A stretch of 36,504 bases of DNA from an uncultured Blautia sp. (GCA_944384185.1 CALWSM010000007.1:1-36504); one strand, 5' to 3'. Positions 23,360 through 31,874 are shown, counted from the stretch's first letter. The notes: generated from the letters alone by a model not told the origin. A program made the numbers and translations.

Positions 23360-24304
23360 ATGAACAATTCAGGAAAAACAAAAATCGTGGTTGTAGGCGC
23401 AGGAAATGTGGGAGAGGCGATTGCCTATACTCTTATGGTGAGAAAACAGGCTACCGAAGTAGTGATGGTAGACTTAAATGAGGCCAGGGCAAAAGGTGCA
23501 GCTCTGGATGTTTTTCATGGCGCAGGCTTCCACTGTCCGGTAAGGGTAAAACAGGGCGGATATGAAGAATGCGCAGATGCAGATATTATTATCGTGACAG
23601 CCGGTATTGCGAGAAAACCGGGACAGACCCGTCTGGAACTGGCAAAGACCAATGTATCTATTATCAAGAGCGTTACGGAAAGCATCATGGAATATGCAAA
23701 GAACCCTCTGATCATTGTGGTTTCCAACCCGGCGGATATTCTGACCATGGAAGTACAGAAGGTTTCCGGACTTCCTTCCGAGAGAGTCATCGGAAGCGGC
23801 ACCTCTCTGGATACAGCCAGATTCAGATGTAATATCAGCGAGCCCCTGGGAATCGACGTAGAAGACGTACAGGCATATATCTTAGGCGAACACGGGGACA
23901 GCCAGGTGCCGGTATGGAGTTCCGCCGCTGTTGCAGGACTTCCTTTAGAGGAATATTTAAAACAGACAGGAAAGGAACTTGACAGAGCCGAGATTTCGGA
24001 ACATACTAAAACTGGAGGCGCAGAAGTTATCGGATTAAAGGGAGCTACTTTCTATGGCGTTGCCATGGCGGTTTCTACTATCGTGGAGAATATCCTGAGA
24101 GATAGTGGAGCCATCCTTCCGGTTGCCCATGTACTGGACGACAGCTTTGACAACTGGGCGGGGATCGCATTCTCACTGCCATGCCGTATCGGCGGTAATG
24201 GGATCCAGGGAGTTTTGACCGTTCCCATGAATGAGGAAGAAAAATCCGCAATGGACAATTCAGCCAAGATCTTAAAAGACTTCTGGGCACAGGTAAATGA
24301 ATAA
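23360..24304 (+). CDS. LDH-family dehydrogenase, probable NAD-dependent malate dehydrogenase
   Basis: 314 aa of the lactate/malate dehydrogenase superfamily. The NAD site GAGNVG is at 13-18, and Asp38 binds the adenosine ribose. The active site has SLDTARFR (D151, R154) and GEHGDSQ (catalytic H178). The backbone is LDH-like (KGATFYGVAMA). The specificity-loop residue that is Gln in lactate dehydrogenases (QKPGETR, Gln102) is Arg85 here (ARKPGQTR), the residue that confers oxaloacetate/malate specificity. The gene sits 16 bp before malic enzyme. I therefore predict malate dehydrogenase, although automated annotation would probably say L-lactate dehydrogenase. AAGGAG precedes the ATG. Confidence 0.88.
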   Translation: MNNSGKTKIVVVGAGNVGEAIAYTLMVRKQATEVVMVDLNEARAKGAALDVFHGAGFHCPVRVKQGGYEECADADIIIVTAGIARKPGQTRLELAKTNVSIIKSVTESIMEYAKNPLIIVVSNPADILTMEVQKVSGLPSERVIGSGTSLDTARFRCNISEPLGIDVEDVQAYILGEHGDSQVPVWSSAAVAGLPLEEYLKQTGKELDRAEISEHTKTGGAEVIGLKGATFYGVAMAVSTIVENILRDSGAILPVAHVLDDSFDNWAGIAFSLPCRIGGNGIQGVLTVPMNEEEKSAMDNSAKILKDFWAQVNE

Positions 24305-24320
24305 AAAGGAGAAAAAAACA

Positions 24321-25493
24321 ATGGACAAGAGAGAATTTGCTTTAAAGCAGCATGAAGAATGGGCTGGAAAAATCGAAGTGATCAGCAGAGCAAAGATCGA
24401 GACACCGGAAGATCTTTCTGTTGCATACACACCGGGAGTTGCAGAACCCTGCGTGGAAATTTCCAAAGATGTAGATCTGTCTTATAAATATACCCGTCGG
24501 GGAAATATGGTAGCTGTTGTTACTGACGGAACTGCAGTATTAGGTCTGGGGGATATCGGACCGGAAGCCGGTATGCCGGTAATGGAAGGAAAATGCGCAC
24601 TGTTTAAAACCTTTGCTGACGTAGACGCATTTCCTCTGTGCGTGCGTTCCAAAGATGTAGACGACATCGTGAAGACCGTAAGCCTTCTGGCAGGAAGCTT
24701 CGGCGGCGTAAACCTGGAAGACATCTCTGCTCCAAGATGCTTTGAGATCGAAAGAAAGTTAAAAGAGTGCTGTGATATCCCTATCTTCCATGACGACCAG
24801 CACGGAACCGCAGTTGTCACAGCAGCCGCTATGATCAACGCTTTGAAGCTGGTAGGAAAGAAACTGGAGGATATCAAAGTGGTTACTTCCGGAGCCGGCG
24901 CAGCAGGGATTGCCATTATCAAGCTGCTGGTAAGCCTGGGACTGAAGAATGTAGTTATGTGCGACCGTCACGGCGCTATCTACAAAGGCCGGGACAACCT
25001 GAATAAAGAAAAAGAAGAAATGGCAGAGATCTGCAATCAGAACATGGAGAAGGGAACTCTGGCAGAGGTCCTGAAGGGCGCAGACGTGTTTATCGGCGTT
25101 TCCGCTCCTGGAACTGTTACAGAAGAGATGGTTAAGAATATGGCTGACAAGCCGATCCTCTTCCCAATGGCCAACCCGGTTCCGGAGATCATGCCGGATC
25201 TGGCTAAGAAAGCAGGAGCTGCCGTAGTGGGAACAGGAAGAAGCGACTTCCCGAACCAGATCAACAATGTGCTTGCATTCCCCGGTATTTTCAGAGGCGC
25301 TCTGGATGTACGGGCGAAAGATATCAATGATGAAATGAAAGTAGCCGCAGCTTATGCCATCGCCAGCCTGGTAGAAGAAGATAAGCTGTCTCCGGATTAT
25401 ATTATTCCAAACGCTTTTGATAAACGTGTATCGAAAGCAGTTGCTGAGGCTGTGGCCGAAGCGGCCCGCAAGACCGGCGTAGCAAGAATTTAA
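24321..25493 (+). CDS. NAD(P)-dependent malic enzyme, short bacterial type
   Basis: 390 aa. It decarboxylates malate to pyruvate, reducing NAD(P). Visible catalytic features are Tyr36 (SVAYTPGVAEP), Lys91 (EGKCALFK), metal ligands Glu133/Asp134 (NLEDISAPRCFEIE) and Asp158/Asp159 (FHDDQHGT), and a Rossmann GAGAAGIAI. AAAGGAG is 9 nt before ATG 24321; the in-frame ATG at 24297 overlaps the upstream gene and lacks a Shine-Dalgarno sequence. The preceding gene likely supplies malate from oxaloacetate, so the pair forms an oxaloacetate-malate-pyruvate route that moves reducing power between carriers. A terminator follows. Confidence 0.95.
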   Translation: MDKREFALKQHEEWAGKIEVISRAKIETPEDLSVAYTPGVAEPCVEISKDVDLSYKYTRRGNMVAVVTDGTAVLGLGDIGPEAGMPVMEGKCALFKTFADVDAFPLCVRSKDVDDIVKTVSLLAGSFGGVNLEDISAPRCFEIERKLKECCDIPIFHDDQHGTAVVTAAAMINALKLVGKKLEDIKVVTSGAGAAGIAIIKLLVSLGLKNVVMCDRHGAIYKGRDNLNKEKEEMAEICNQNMEKGTLAEVLKGADVFIGVSAPGTVTEEMVKNMADKPILFPMANPVPEIMPDLAKKAGAAVVGTGRSDFPNQINNVLAFPGIFRGALDVRAKDINDEMKVAAAYAIASLVEEDKLSPDYIIPNAFDKRVSKAVAEAVAEAARKTGVARI

Positions 25494-25514
25494 GAGCCTG
25501 GTTCAGAATCTGAC

Positions 25515-25562
25515 AAAAGGACGAAATCTGGCATTCAGATGTCAGGTATCGTCCTTTTTTTC
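25515..25562 (+). terminator. Intrinsic terminator of the mdh-malic enzyme unit
   Basis: AAAAGGACGA (25515-25524) pairs with TCGTCCTTTT (25549-25558), followed by a T run. A 24-nt loop has minor internal pairing. Confidence 0.88.
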
Positions 25563-25686
25563 TCTCAAAAGTTTTATGAAAAAAGAATGATAAATAGATC
25601 TGTATGTGATAGAATACATATGAAAAATATAGAGTTTTCAACATGCATAATTTCAAAAGCAAGACAGCACTGAGAAAGGGAATGTT

Positions 25687-26280
25687 ATGGCAAAAAAAAT
25701 TTATGCAGTAAAAAAGGGCAGGAAAACAGGGCTGTTTACCGCCTGGGAAGACTGCAAAGCCAGTGTAAACGGTTATCCGGGCGCACAGTATAAAAGCTTT
25801 TCCACAGCAGAGGAAGCGCTGAGATACTTACAGGGAGATCCGGTTTCTGCTTCGGGACTTCAGGAAACAGAAGGCTGCACGGCATATGTGGACGGCAGCT
25901 TTGATCAGACCAGGAATGCATATTCCTACGGGTGTATCCTTTTTTATCAGGGGGAAAGGACGGAAATGAGCAAGGCGTTCCAGGGAGGAGAAGACGCTTC
26001 TATGAGAAATGTAGCGGGAGAACTGGAAGGCGCTATGGCGGCCATGGATTTTTGCGAAAAGAAGAATATCAAGCTTCTCCATCTGTATTATGATTATCAG
26101 GGAATTGAGTCCTGGGCCACTGGTGAGTGGAAACGAAATAAGCCGGGGACCATCCGTTACAAAAATTTTTACGACAGTTTAAAAAATGTGAAAGTGATTT
26201 TTCATAAAGTAAAAGGCCACAGCGGCGTGGAATTAAACGAGGCAGTTGACCGTCTTGCAAAGTCTGCGCTGGGAATATAA
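25687..26280 (+). CDS. rnhA: Ribonuclease H1 with viroplasmin-type hybrid-binding domain
   Basis: 197 aa. An N-terminal RNase H1 hybrid-binding (caulimovirus viroplasmin) domain covers residues 3-48 (KIYAVKKGRKTGLFTAWEDCKASVNGYPGAQYKSF). The RNase H domain begins at TAYVDGSF, with catalytic residues D69, E112, D136 and D188 and the KGHSG loop. It removes RNA from RNA-DNA hybrids such as R-loops and primers. A possible extended -10 (TGATAGAAT) lies near 25610. HPr follows after 18 bp. Confidence 0.95.
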   Translation: MAKKIYAVKKGRKTGLFTAWEDCKASVNGYPGAQYKSFSTAEEALRYLQGDPVSASGLQETEGCTAYVDGSFDQTRNAYSYGCILFYQGERTEMSKAFQGGEDASMRNVAGELEGAMAAMDFCEKKNIKLLHLYYDYQGIESWATGEWKRNKPGTIRYKNFYDSLKNVKVIFHKVKGHSGVELNEAVDRLAKSALGI

Positions 26281-26298
26281 AACGGGAAGGAAGGCATT

Positions 26299-26586
26299 AT
26301 GGTCAGTCAAAAAGTAAAAATCAAAAATCCGTCAGGCCTTCACCTGGAAACAGCAACTGTGCTGTCAAACAGCGTTTTAAAATATGATGCCAGGCTGCAG
26401 TTTATTTATAAAAAAAATAACGTTAAAGGAATTGTAAATCTGAAGAGTATTCTGAATATAGTGGCGGCAGGGGTGGCCCAGGGGCAGGAGATCGAGATCA
26501 CCAGCGAAGGACCGGAAGAAAAGGAGGCTTTGGCTGCGGCTGTGGCGGCTATTGAAAGGGGCCTGGGAGAGATAGAAAATAAGTAG
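26299..26586 (+). CDS. HPr-family phosphocarrier paralogue, altered active-site loop
   Basis: 95 aa with the HPr fold. His15, the phosphoacceptor for Enzyme I, is kept (NPSGLHLETATVL), but the classic GLHARPA loop is changed: Arg17 is Glu and Pro18 is Thr. The regulatory serine region is present as VNLKSILNI (Ser50, displaced from the usual Ser46 by a longer KKNNV segment). Canonical HPr moves phosphate to PTS EIIA proteins and, when Ser-phosphorylated, acts with CcpA. Loss of Arg17 argues against normal sugar transport. The gene lies between RNase H and a radical SAM gene with no PTS genes, so a regulatory role is more likely. Confidence 0.88.
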   Translation: MVSQKVKIKNPSGLHLETATVLSNSVLKYDARLQFIYKKNNVKGIVNLKSILNIVAAGVAQGQEIEITSEGPEEKEALAAAVAAIERGLGEIENK

Positions 26587-26596
26587 AGAGGTTTTT

Positions 26597-28462
26597 ATGA
26601 GAAGACTAGCTTTAAATGATGAAATATTATTAAATATCGAGAAACCTGCCCGGTATATCGGGAATGAGGTAAACTCGGTGATGAAAGACAAGGAAAAGGT
26701 GGATATCCGTTTCGCCATGTGTTTTCCGGATGTGTACGAGATCGGCATGTCCCATCTGGGGATCCAGATCCTCTATGATATGTTTAATCAGAGGGAGGAT
26801 ACCTGGTGTGAGAGAGTTTACTCCCCCTGGCCGGATCTGGACAAAGTTATGAGAGAGGAGCAGATCCCCCTTTTTGCCCTGGAGTCTCAGGATCCGGTAA
26901 AGGATTTTGATTTCCTGGGGATCACCCTTCAGTACGAGATGTGCTACACTAACATCCTCCAGGTGCTGGATCTGAGCCGGATCCCTCTCCGGGCGGCAGA
27001 CAGGACCAAGGATCATCCTTTTGTTATGGGAGGAGGCCCCTGCGCCTATAATCCAGAGCCTCTTGCGCCGTTTTTTGACATGTTCTATATTGGAGAGGGA
27101 GAAACGGTTTTTAATGATCTTTTAGATATTTACAAAGAATGGAAGAAATCCGGAAAGTCCAGAAAAGAATTTCTGGAAATGGCGGCTCAGGTCCCCGGGA
27201 TCTATGTGCCGGCCTTTTACGATGTAGAGTATCAGGAGGACGGGACGATAAAAGCCTTTACCCCCAATAATCCTCATGCAAAGGAAAAAATCGAGAAACA
27301 GGTGGTCATGGACGTGACGCACACCTATTACCCCAGAAAACCGGTGGTACCTTTTATCAAGGCTACCCAGGACCGGGTGGTCCTGGAGATCCAGAGAGGA
27401 TGTATCCGGGGCTGCAGGTTCTGTCAGGCAGGTATGCTTTACCGTCCTACCAGGGAGCGGGATCTGGAATTTTTGAAGGATACGGCCAGAGCCCTTATAG
27501 AAAGCACCGGCCATGAGGAGATATCCCTCAGCTCTTTAAGCTCCAGCGACTATTCAAAACTGCCGGAGCTGATCGATTACCTGATCGAAGAATGTTCTGC
27601 CCGGAAGGTGAATATTTCCCTTCCTTCCCTGCGGATCGACGCCTTTTCTCTGGATGTGATGAGCAAGGTTCAGGATATCAAAAAAAGCAGCCTGACTTTT
27701 GCTCCGGAAGCCGGTTCCCAGAGACTCAGGGACGTGATCAACAAAGGTCTTACAGAGAAAGTGATCCTGGAGGGCGCTTCCAGGGCTTTCCAGGGCGGGT
27801 GGACCAGAGTAAAGCTGTATTTTATGCTGGGACTTCCCACAGAGACAGAGGGGGACATGAAGGGGATCGCTCATCTGGCGGAGGAGATCGCAAAGAAATA
27901 TTATGAGATACCCAAAGACCAGCGCCACGGCAGATGCCAGATCGTGGTCAGCACCTCCTTCTTTGTACCCAAGCCCTTTACGCCTTTCCAGTGGGCGGGA
28001 ATGTTCCGGAAAGAGGATTACCTGGATAAGGCAAAAGTGGTAAAAGAAGAGATCCGGGCCCAGTTAAACCAGAAGAGCATTAAATATAATTACCATGAGG
28101 CGGACGTCACTGTCCTGGAAGGGATCCTGGCCAGAGGAGACCGGAAGGTGGCGGATGTGCTGGAGGCTGCTTATCAGAAAGGAGCCGTTTTCGATTCCTG
28201 GTCGGAGTATTTCCGCTATGATCTGTGGATGGAGGCTTTTGAGGAGCTGGGGATCGATCCGGAATTCTATACTTTAAGAGAACGGTCTTTAGAGGAAATC
28301 CTCCCCTGGGATTTTATTTCCATCGGCGTGACAAAGGATTTCCTGAAGAGAGAATGGAAAAAGGCCATGAAAGGGGAAGTTACCCCCAACTGCCGACAGC
28401 AGTGTTCCGGCTGCGGCGCAGGAGCATATAAAGGAGGTGTCTGCGTTGAAGGTAAGAATTAA
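26597..28462 (+). CDS. B12-binding-like/radical SAM protein, TIGR03960 family
   Basis: 621 aa. The N-terminal B12-binding-like region (FAMCFPDVYEIGMSHLGIQILYDMFN, then GGGPCAYNPEPLAPFFD) precedes a radical SAM core with CxxxCxxC at C269, C273 and C276 (GCIRGCRFCQAGM). The C-terminus is Cys-rich (CRQQCSGCGAG), a possible extra cluster or metal site. The family has no assigned reaction that I know of. In many Firmicutes it lies, as here, directly before a DUF2344 (TIGR03936) gene and RNase E/G near rplU-rpmA, suggesting RNA or ribosome-related work. ATG 26597 is 10 bp after the HPr stop. Confidence 0.93.
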   Translation: MRRLALNDEILLNIEKPARYIGNEVNSVMKDKEKVDIRFAMCFPDVYEIGMSHLGIQILYDMFNQREDTWCERVYSPWPDLDKVMREEQIPLFALESQDPVKDFDFLGITLQYEMCYTNILQVLDLSRIPLRAADRTKDHPFVMGGGPCAYNPEPLAPFFDMFYIGEGETVFNDLLDIYKEWKKSGKSRKEFLEMAAQVPGIYVPAFYDVEYQEDGTIKAFTPNNPHAKEKIEKQVVMDVTHTYYPRKPVVPFIKATQDRVVLEIQRGCIRGCRFCQAGMLYRPTRERDLEFLKDTARALIESTGHEEISLSSLSSSDYSKLPELIDYLIEECSARKVNISLPSLRIDAFSLDVMSKVQDIKKSSLTFAPEAGSQRLRDVINKGLTEKVILEGASRAFQGGWTRVKLYFMLGLPTETEGDMKGIAHLAEEIAKKYYEIPKDQRHGRCQIVVSTSFFVPKPFTPFQWAGMFRKEDYLDKAKVVKEEIRAQLNQKSIKYNYHEADVTVLEGILARGDRKVADVLEAAYQKGAVFDSWSEYFRYDLWMEAFEELGIDPEFYTLRERSLEEILPWDFISIGVTKDFLKREWKKAMKGEVTPNCRQQCSGCGAGAYKGGVCVEGKN

Positions 28463-29153
28463 GTTTGCAAAACAGGGAGCTATGAAGTTTATCGGACACC
28501 TGGATATTATGCGGTATTTTCAGAAAGCGGTAAAAAGGGCGGGATTGGACGCTGCTTATTCGGAAGGGTTCAGCCCCCATATGATCATGTCCTTTGCAGC
28601 TCCTCTTGGCGTAGGAGTCACCAGCGAAGGAGAATATTTTGACCTGGAGCTGAAGACGCCGATGTCTTCGAAAGAAGCGGTGGAACGGCTGAACCGGGTG
28701 ATGGTAGACGGTATGGAAGTACGAAGCGTCCGGGAGGTTCCGGAAGGGAAGAAAGGAAAGGCCATGTCCCTGGTGGCTGCGGCAGATTACCTGGTATCCT
28801 TCCGGGAAGGCATGGAGCCCGGGGAAAACTGGAAAGAGAAGGTCCCTGCTTTTATGGAACAGCAGGAGATCCGGATCCTGAAAAAAACCAAGAAAAACGA
28901 GAAAGAAGTCGATATTAAACCTTATATATATGAGATGGAGATCCGAGGAGAGCGTATCTTTCTGAAGCTGGCTGCAGGAAGCGTGAAGAACACCAAGCCG
29001 GAACTGGTCATGGAGGCTTTTTTTGCTTTCTGCGGCCGGGAATTTCAGCCTCTGTCCCTTCTGATCCACAGAATGGAAGTCTACGCAGAGCTGGGAGAAG
29101 AGGGAGAGCAGAAACTGGTATCTCTGGAAGAACTGGGTGAAGAAATTGAGTAG
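28446..29153 (+). CDS. DUF2344 / TIGR03936 family protein
   Basis: 235 aa from TTG 28446, chosen because AAGGAGGTG (28431-28439) is the Shine-Dalgarno sequence; the GTG at 28437 lies inside it. The start MKVRIKFAKQGAMKFIGHLDIMRYFQKAVKRAG and the SEGFSPHMIMSFAAPLGVGVTSEGEY block identify the family. It is a probable radical-SAM-linked partner, fused to the radical SAM protein in some organisms. It overlaps the upstream gene by 17 bp and runs into RNase E/G, so translation is coupled. No catalytic residues are known. Confidence 0.9.
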   Translation: MKVRIKFAKQGAMKFIGHLDIMRYFQKAVKRAGLDAAYSEGFSPHMIMSFAAPLGVGVTSEGEYFDLELKTPMSSKEAVERLNRVMVDGMEVRSVREVPEGKKGKAMSLVAAADYLVSFREGMEPGENWKEKVPAFMEQQEIRILKKTKKNEKEVDIKPYIYEMEIRGERIFLKLAAGSVKNTKPELVMEAFFAFCGREFQPLSLLIHRMEVYAELGEEGEQKLVSLEELGEEIE

Positions 29154-30351
29154 GCTGATCATTACCCATATGGATTTTGGAGGAGAGAATCTCCTGGTAA
29201 GCGCAAAAGAGGAAGAAGGGCGTATCTGTCAGTTTCATATTGTCCGGGAGGGGGAAGAAAAACTCCTGGGTAATATTTATATCGGCAAGGTGAAAAATAT
29301 CAAGAAAAATATACACTGCGCTTTTATTGAGATCGTTCCCGGAAAAATGTGCTATTATGACCTGGAAGAAGGAGAGCCTCCGCTTTTTACTAACCCGAAA
29401 AAGGACAGGATCCTAAAAGAGGGAGACGAGGTGGTGGTCCAGATATCCCGGGAAGGGATCAAGTCGAAACTTCCCTCTGTTACGGGAAATCTCAACTTTA
29501 CGGGGAAATATCTGGTCCTGACCAGCCAGAGAAAACAGCTGGGGTTTTCCGCAAAGCTTACAAAAGAAGAGAAGGCCCGAATCCGGAGCATTCTCCAGGA
29601 ACATATATCCGGCGAGGAAGGGATCATTGTCCGGACCAATGCCAGGGAGGCTTCTCCAGAAGAACTGGAAAAGGAGCTTTTCCGGCTGCGGGAAAAATAC
29701 CGGGAACTGAGACAACGGGCCATGTCCAGGGTATGCTATACCCTTCTGGAAAAAGGGATAGCAGAGCCTCTTCGGATCCTTCAGGGAGTCTATATCCGGG
29801 ATCTGGAGGAGATTGTGACAGACGACCGGGAAATCTGGACGCAGATCAGCGGGGAGCATACCGGAGAGGAAGGCGGAAAAGCGCCCATACGTTTCTATGA
29901 AGATCCAATGCTGCCCCTTCCCAAGGTATATCGTCTGGAAAAATCCCTGGAGGAAGCTCTGGACCGGAAGGTATGGCTGAGATCCGGAGGCTTTCTGGTC
30001 ATTGAGCAGACCGAGGCCTTTGTGAGCATAGATGTAAATTCCGGAAAATTTTCCGATAAGAAAAATACCAGAGAGACTTTCCGGAAGATCAATCTGGAGG
30101 CTGCCAGGGAGATCGCCTTTCAGCTTCGGCTGCGGAACCTGTCAGGGATCATCCTGATAGATTTTATCAATATGGAAGAGGAGGAAGACAAGAAGGAACT
30201 TCTGAGAGTTCTTCAGAATCACCTGAGAAAGGACCCGGTTAAAGCAACGGTGGTGGATATGACTCCCCTGAATATTGTGGAGGTAACCAGAAAAAAGGTG
30301 GAGAAATCTCTGGAAGAAGAGATGAAGAGGAGAAAGGACTGGGAAAAATGA
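29137..30351 (+). CDS. rng: Ribonuclease E/G family protein
   Basis: 404 aa from GTG 29137; TTG 29146 (giving MSRLIIT, close to the family N-terminus) is an alternative start, and neither has a strong Shine-Dalgarno. The N-terminal S1 domain (GNIYIGKVKNIKKNIHCAFIEI) is followed by the RNase H-like and DNase I-like core, with catalytic Mg ligands D299 (SIDVNSGKF) and D342 (LIDFINMEE). RNase E/G enzymes cut single-stranded RNA in rRNA maturation and mRNA decay. The protein ends soon after VEVTRKKVEKSLEEEM and lacks the CPxCxGxG zinc-link seen in E. coli RNase E and G. Confidence 0.92.
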   Translation: MKKLSRLIITHMDFGGENLLVSAKEEEGRICQFHIVREGEEKLLGNIYIGKVKNIKKNIHCAFIEIVPGKMCYYDLEEGEPPLFTNPKKDRILKEGDEVVVQISREGIKSKLPSVTGNLNFTGKYLVLTSQRKQLGFSAKLTKEEKARIRSILQEHISGEEGIIVRTNAREASPEELEKELFRLREKYRELRQRAMSRVCYTLLEKGIAEPLRILQGVYIRDLEEIVTDDREIWTQISGEHTGEEGGKAPIRFYEDPMLPLPKVYRLEKSLEEALDRKVWLRSGGFLVIEQTEAFVSIDVNSGKFSDKKNTRETFRKINLEAAREIAFQLRLRNLSGIILIDFINMEEEEDKKELLRVLQNHLRKDPVKATVVDMTPLNIVEVTRKKVEKSLEEEMKRRKDWEK

Positions 30352-30851
30352 AGAAGCCTTCTGCTATGACAACCCTCTGTTACATTGAGAAGGAGGACAG
30401 CTACCTGATGCTTCACCGGGTGGTGAAGAAAAATGATGTAAATAAAGATAAATGGATCGGCGTTGGCGGGCATTTTGAAGAAGGGGAAAGCCCTGAGGAA
30501 TGCCTTCTCCGGGAGGTAAAGGAGGAGACAGGACTGACCCTGAAAGCCTATGATTTCCGAGGCCTGATCACTTTTAAGCTTACAGACTCCCAGGAGGGAA
30601 AGACTCTGACAGAGTATATGTGCCTTTATACCGCAAAGGAATATGAAGGCGAGCTTTCCTCCTGCAATGAAGGAGTTCTGGAATGGGTGCCAAAAGAGAA
30701 GCTTCAGGATCTGGAAATCTGGGAAGGGGATAAGATCTTCTTCCGTCTCCTGAGAGAGAATCATCCCTTCTTTTCCCTGAAGCTGTGGTATATTGACAAT
30801 GAATTAAAAGAGGCGGTATTAGATGGAAGAACAATGGAATTACGAAGATAG
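30348..30851 (+). CDS. NUDIX hydrolase (MutT/8-oxo-dGTP diphosphatase-like)
   Basis: 167 aa. A complete Nudix box starts at G41 (G-x5-E-x7-REVKEETGL, residues 41-63). The N-terminal TTLCYIEKEDSYLMLHR and the WIGVGGHFEEGE loop resemble MutT-type 8-oxo-dGTP phosphohydrolases of Firmicutes. Substrate is inferred only from this similarity. It overlaps RNase E/G as ATGA and the CPBP gene by 29 bp. Confidence 0.92.
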   Translation: MKKPSAMTTLCYIEKEDSYLMLHRVVKKNDVNKDKWIGVGGHFEEGESPEECLLREVKEETGLTLKAYDFRGLITFKLTDSQEGKTLTEYMCLYTAKEYEGELSSCNEGVLEWVPKEKLQDLEIWEGDKIFFRLLRENHPFFSLKLWYIDNELKEAVLDGRTMELRR

Positions 30852-31857
30852 AAGAGAAGAAGCCAGGGGAAATAGTCTGAAGCCTGTCCATGGGATCCTG
30901 CTTTTTATTGTGGTGATGGTCTCTTTCTATACCATTATCGCCTGGGCCCAGATGAAGTGGGGAATGTATGGGCTGGCCCTGACCGAGCTGTATCTTCTGG
31001 CTTTGGCTCTGGGCGGTGCAAAGCTTTTGAAAGTACCCTTTAAAGAGGTCTTTCCTGTGCAAAGACCCCAGTGGCAGAAGGTCTTTGCAGTGCTGCTTGG
31101 CTGGGTCGCTTCTTACAGCGCCGTGATCCCTCTTACCATGATCGTGGCTTATTTCTTTCCCCAGGAAATGTTTTCTGTCAGCGATAGTCTGAATGACTTT
31201 ATGTCTACGGTTCCTCTGGCGGTTTCCGTATTGATAAGCTGCGTCCTGCCGGCGGTCTGCGAAGAAGCTGTCCACAGAGGCTTTATCCTGAAAAGCTTTC
31301 AGTCCGGGATAAAAGGGAAATGGGTCCTGGTAGCGCTGATGGGAGTGCTCTTCGGACTATTCCATGGCAGTGTGTGGCGTTTCCTCCCCACAGCCCTTCT
31401 GGGAGCCGCACTTACTTATCTGATGGTGGAAACAGAAAATATGGTTTATCCGGCTCTGTTTCACTTTATAAACAACTTTTTTCCAACCCTGCTGTCCGGA
31501 ATGACCGGACTAGCCGGGAATGGGACAGATACTCAGGCGGTAACCCAGTCTCTGGCGGAAAATGGACTTCCCTTGTCCTTTCTGGGGATTTATATCGGTA
31601 TGGCCTGTGTGGCTCCTTTCTGCTTTTATACATCCGCTTACCTTCTGCGCCGGGGCGCGCCGGGAAAAGAGCAGCGGTATTTTACCTCTGATAAAATACT
31701 GGTGCTGCTGGTAGTCCTTACGGTGCTCCCTATAATTTTGGGTGGCGCACTGTTCCTTTTTGGAGTTTTTGATATGCTGAGGAACGGTGCAGGGGAGTCT
31801 GTGATCTATCAAAACGGCTATCTGATCTGGCAGGTTGTGGGAAACTTTATGGGCTAA
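30823..31857 (+). CDS. CPBP family intramembrane metalloprotease
   Basis: 344 aa with about eight hydrophobic segments. The CAAX-protease/bacteriocin-processing (Abi) motifs are all visible: EEAVHRG (E147, E148, R152), FGLFHG (F177, H181) and HFINN (H214, N218). These proteins cleave substrates within or near the membrane and in bacteria are linked to bacteriocin maturation or immunity, or to general membrane proteolysis. No bacteriocin gene is close, so the substrate is unknown. The ATG lies inside the 3' end of the NUDIX gene. Confidence 0.9.
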   Translation: MEEQWNYEDRREEARGNSLKPVHGILLFIVVMVSFYTIIAWAQMKWGMYGLALTELYLLALALGGAKLLKVPFKEVFPVQRPQWQKVFAVLLGWVASYSAVIPLTMIVAYFFPQEMFSVSDSLNDFMSTVPLAVSVLISCVLPAVCEEAVHRGFILKSFQSGIKGKWVLVALMGVLFGLFHGSVWRFLPTALLGAALTYLMVETENMVYPALFHFINNFFPTLLSGMTGLAGNGTDTQAVTQSLAENGLPLSFLGIYIGMACVAPFCFYTSAYLLRRGAPGKEQRYFTSDKILVLLVVLTVLPIILGGALFLFGVFDMLRNGAGESVIYQNGYLIWQVVGNFMG

Positions 31858-31874
31858 AAAATAAAATTTATATA

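Noticed and set aside
23360..24304. Plain annotation as L-lactate dehydrogenase
   Set aside because: The fold is LDH-like, but Arg at the specificity position and the malic enzyme neighbour favour malate dehydrogenase.
28380..29162. A 260-codon minus-strand frame opposite the DUF2344 gene
   Set aside because: It is a shadow of a well-supported plus-strand gene with a clear Shine-Dalgarno sequence; it is Phe/His-rich with no homology.
30823..31857. The CPBP protease as part of a bacteriocin or abortive-infection system
   Set aside because: No precursor peptide, transporter or immunity gene is nearby; the neighbours are RNA and ribosome genes.
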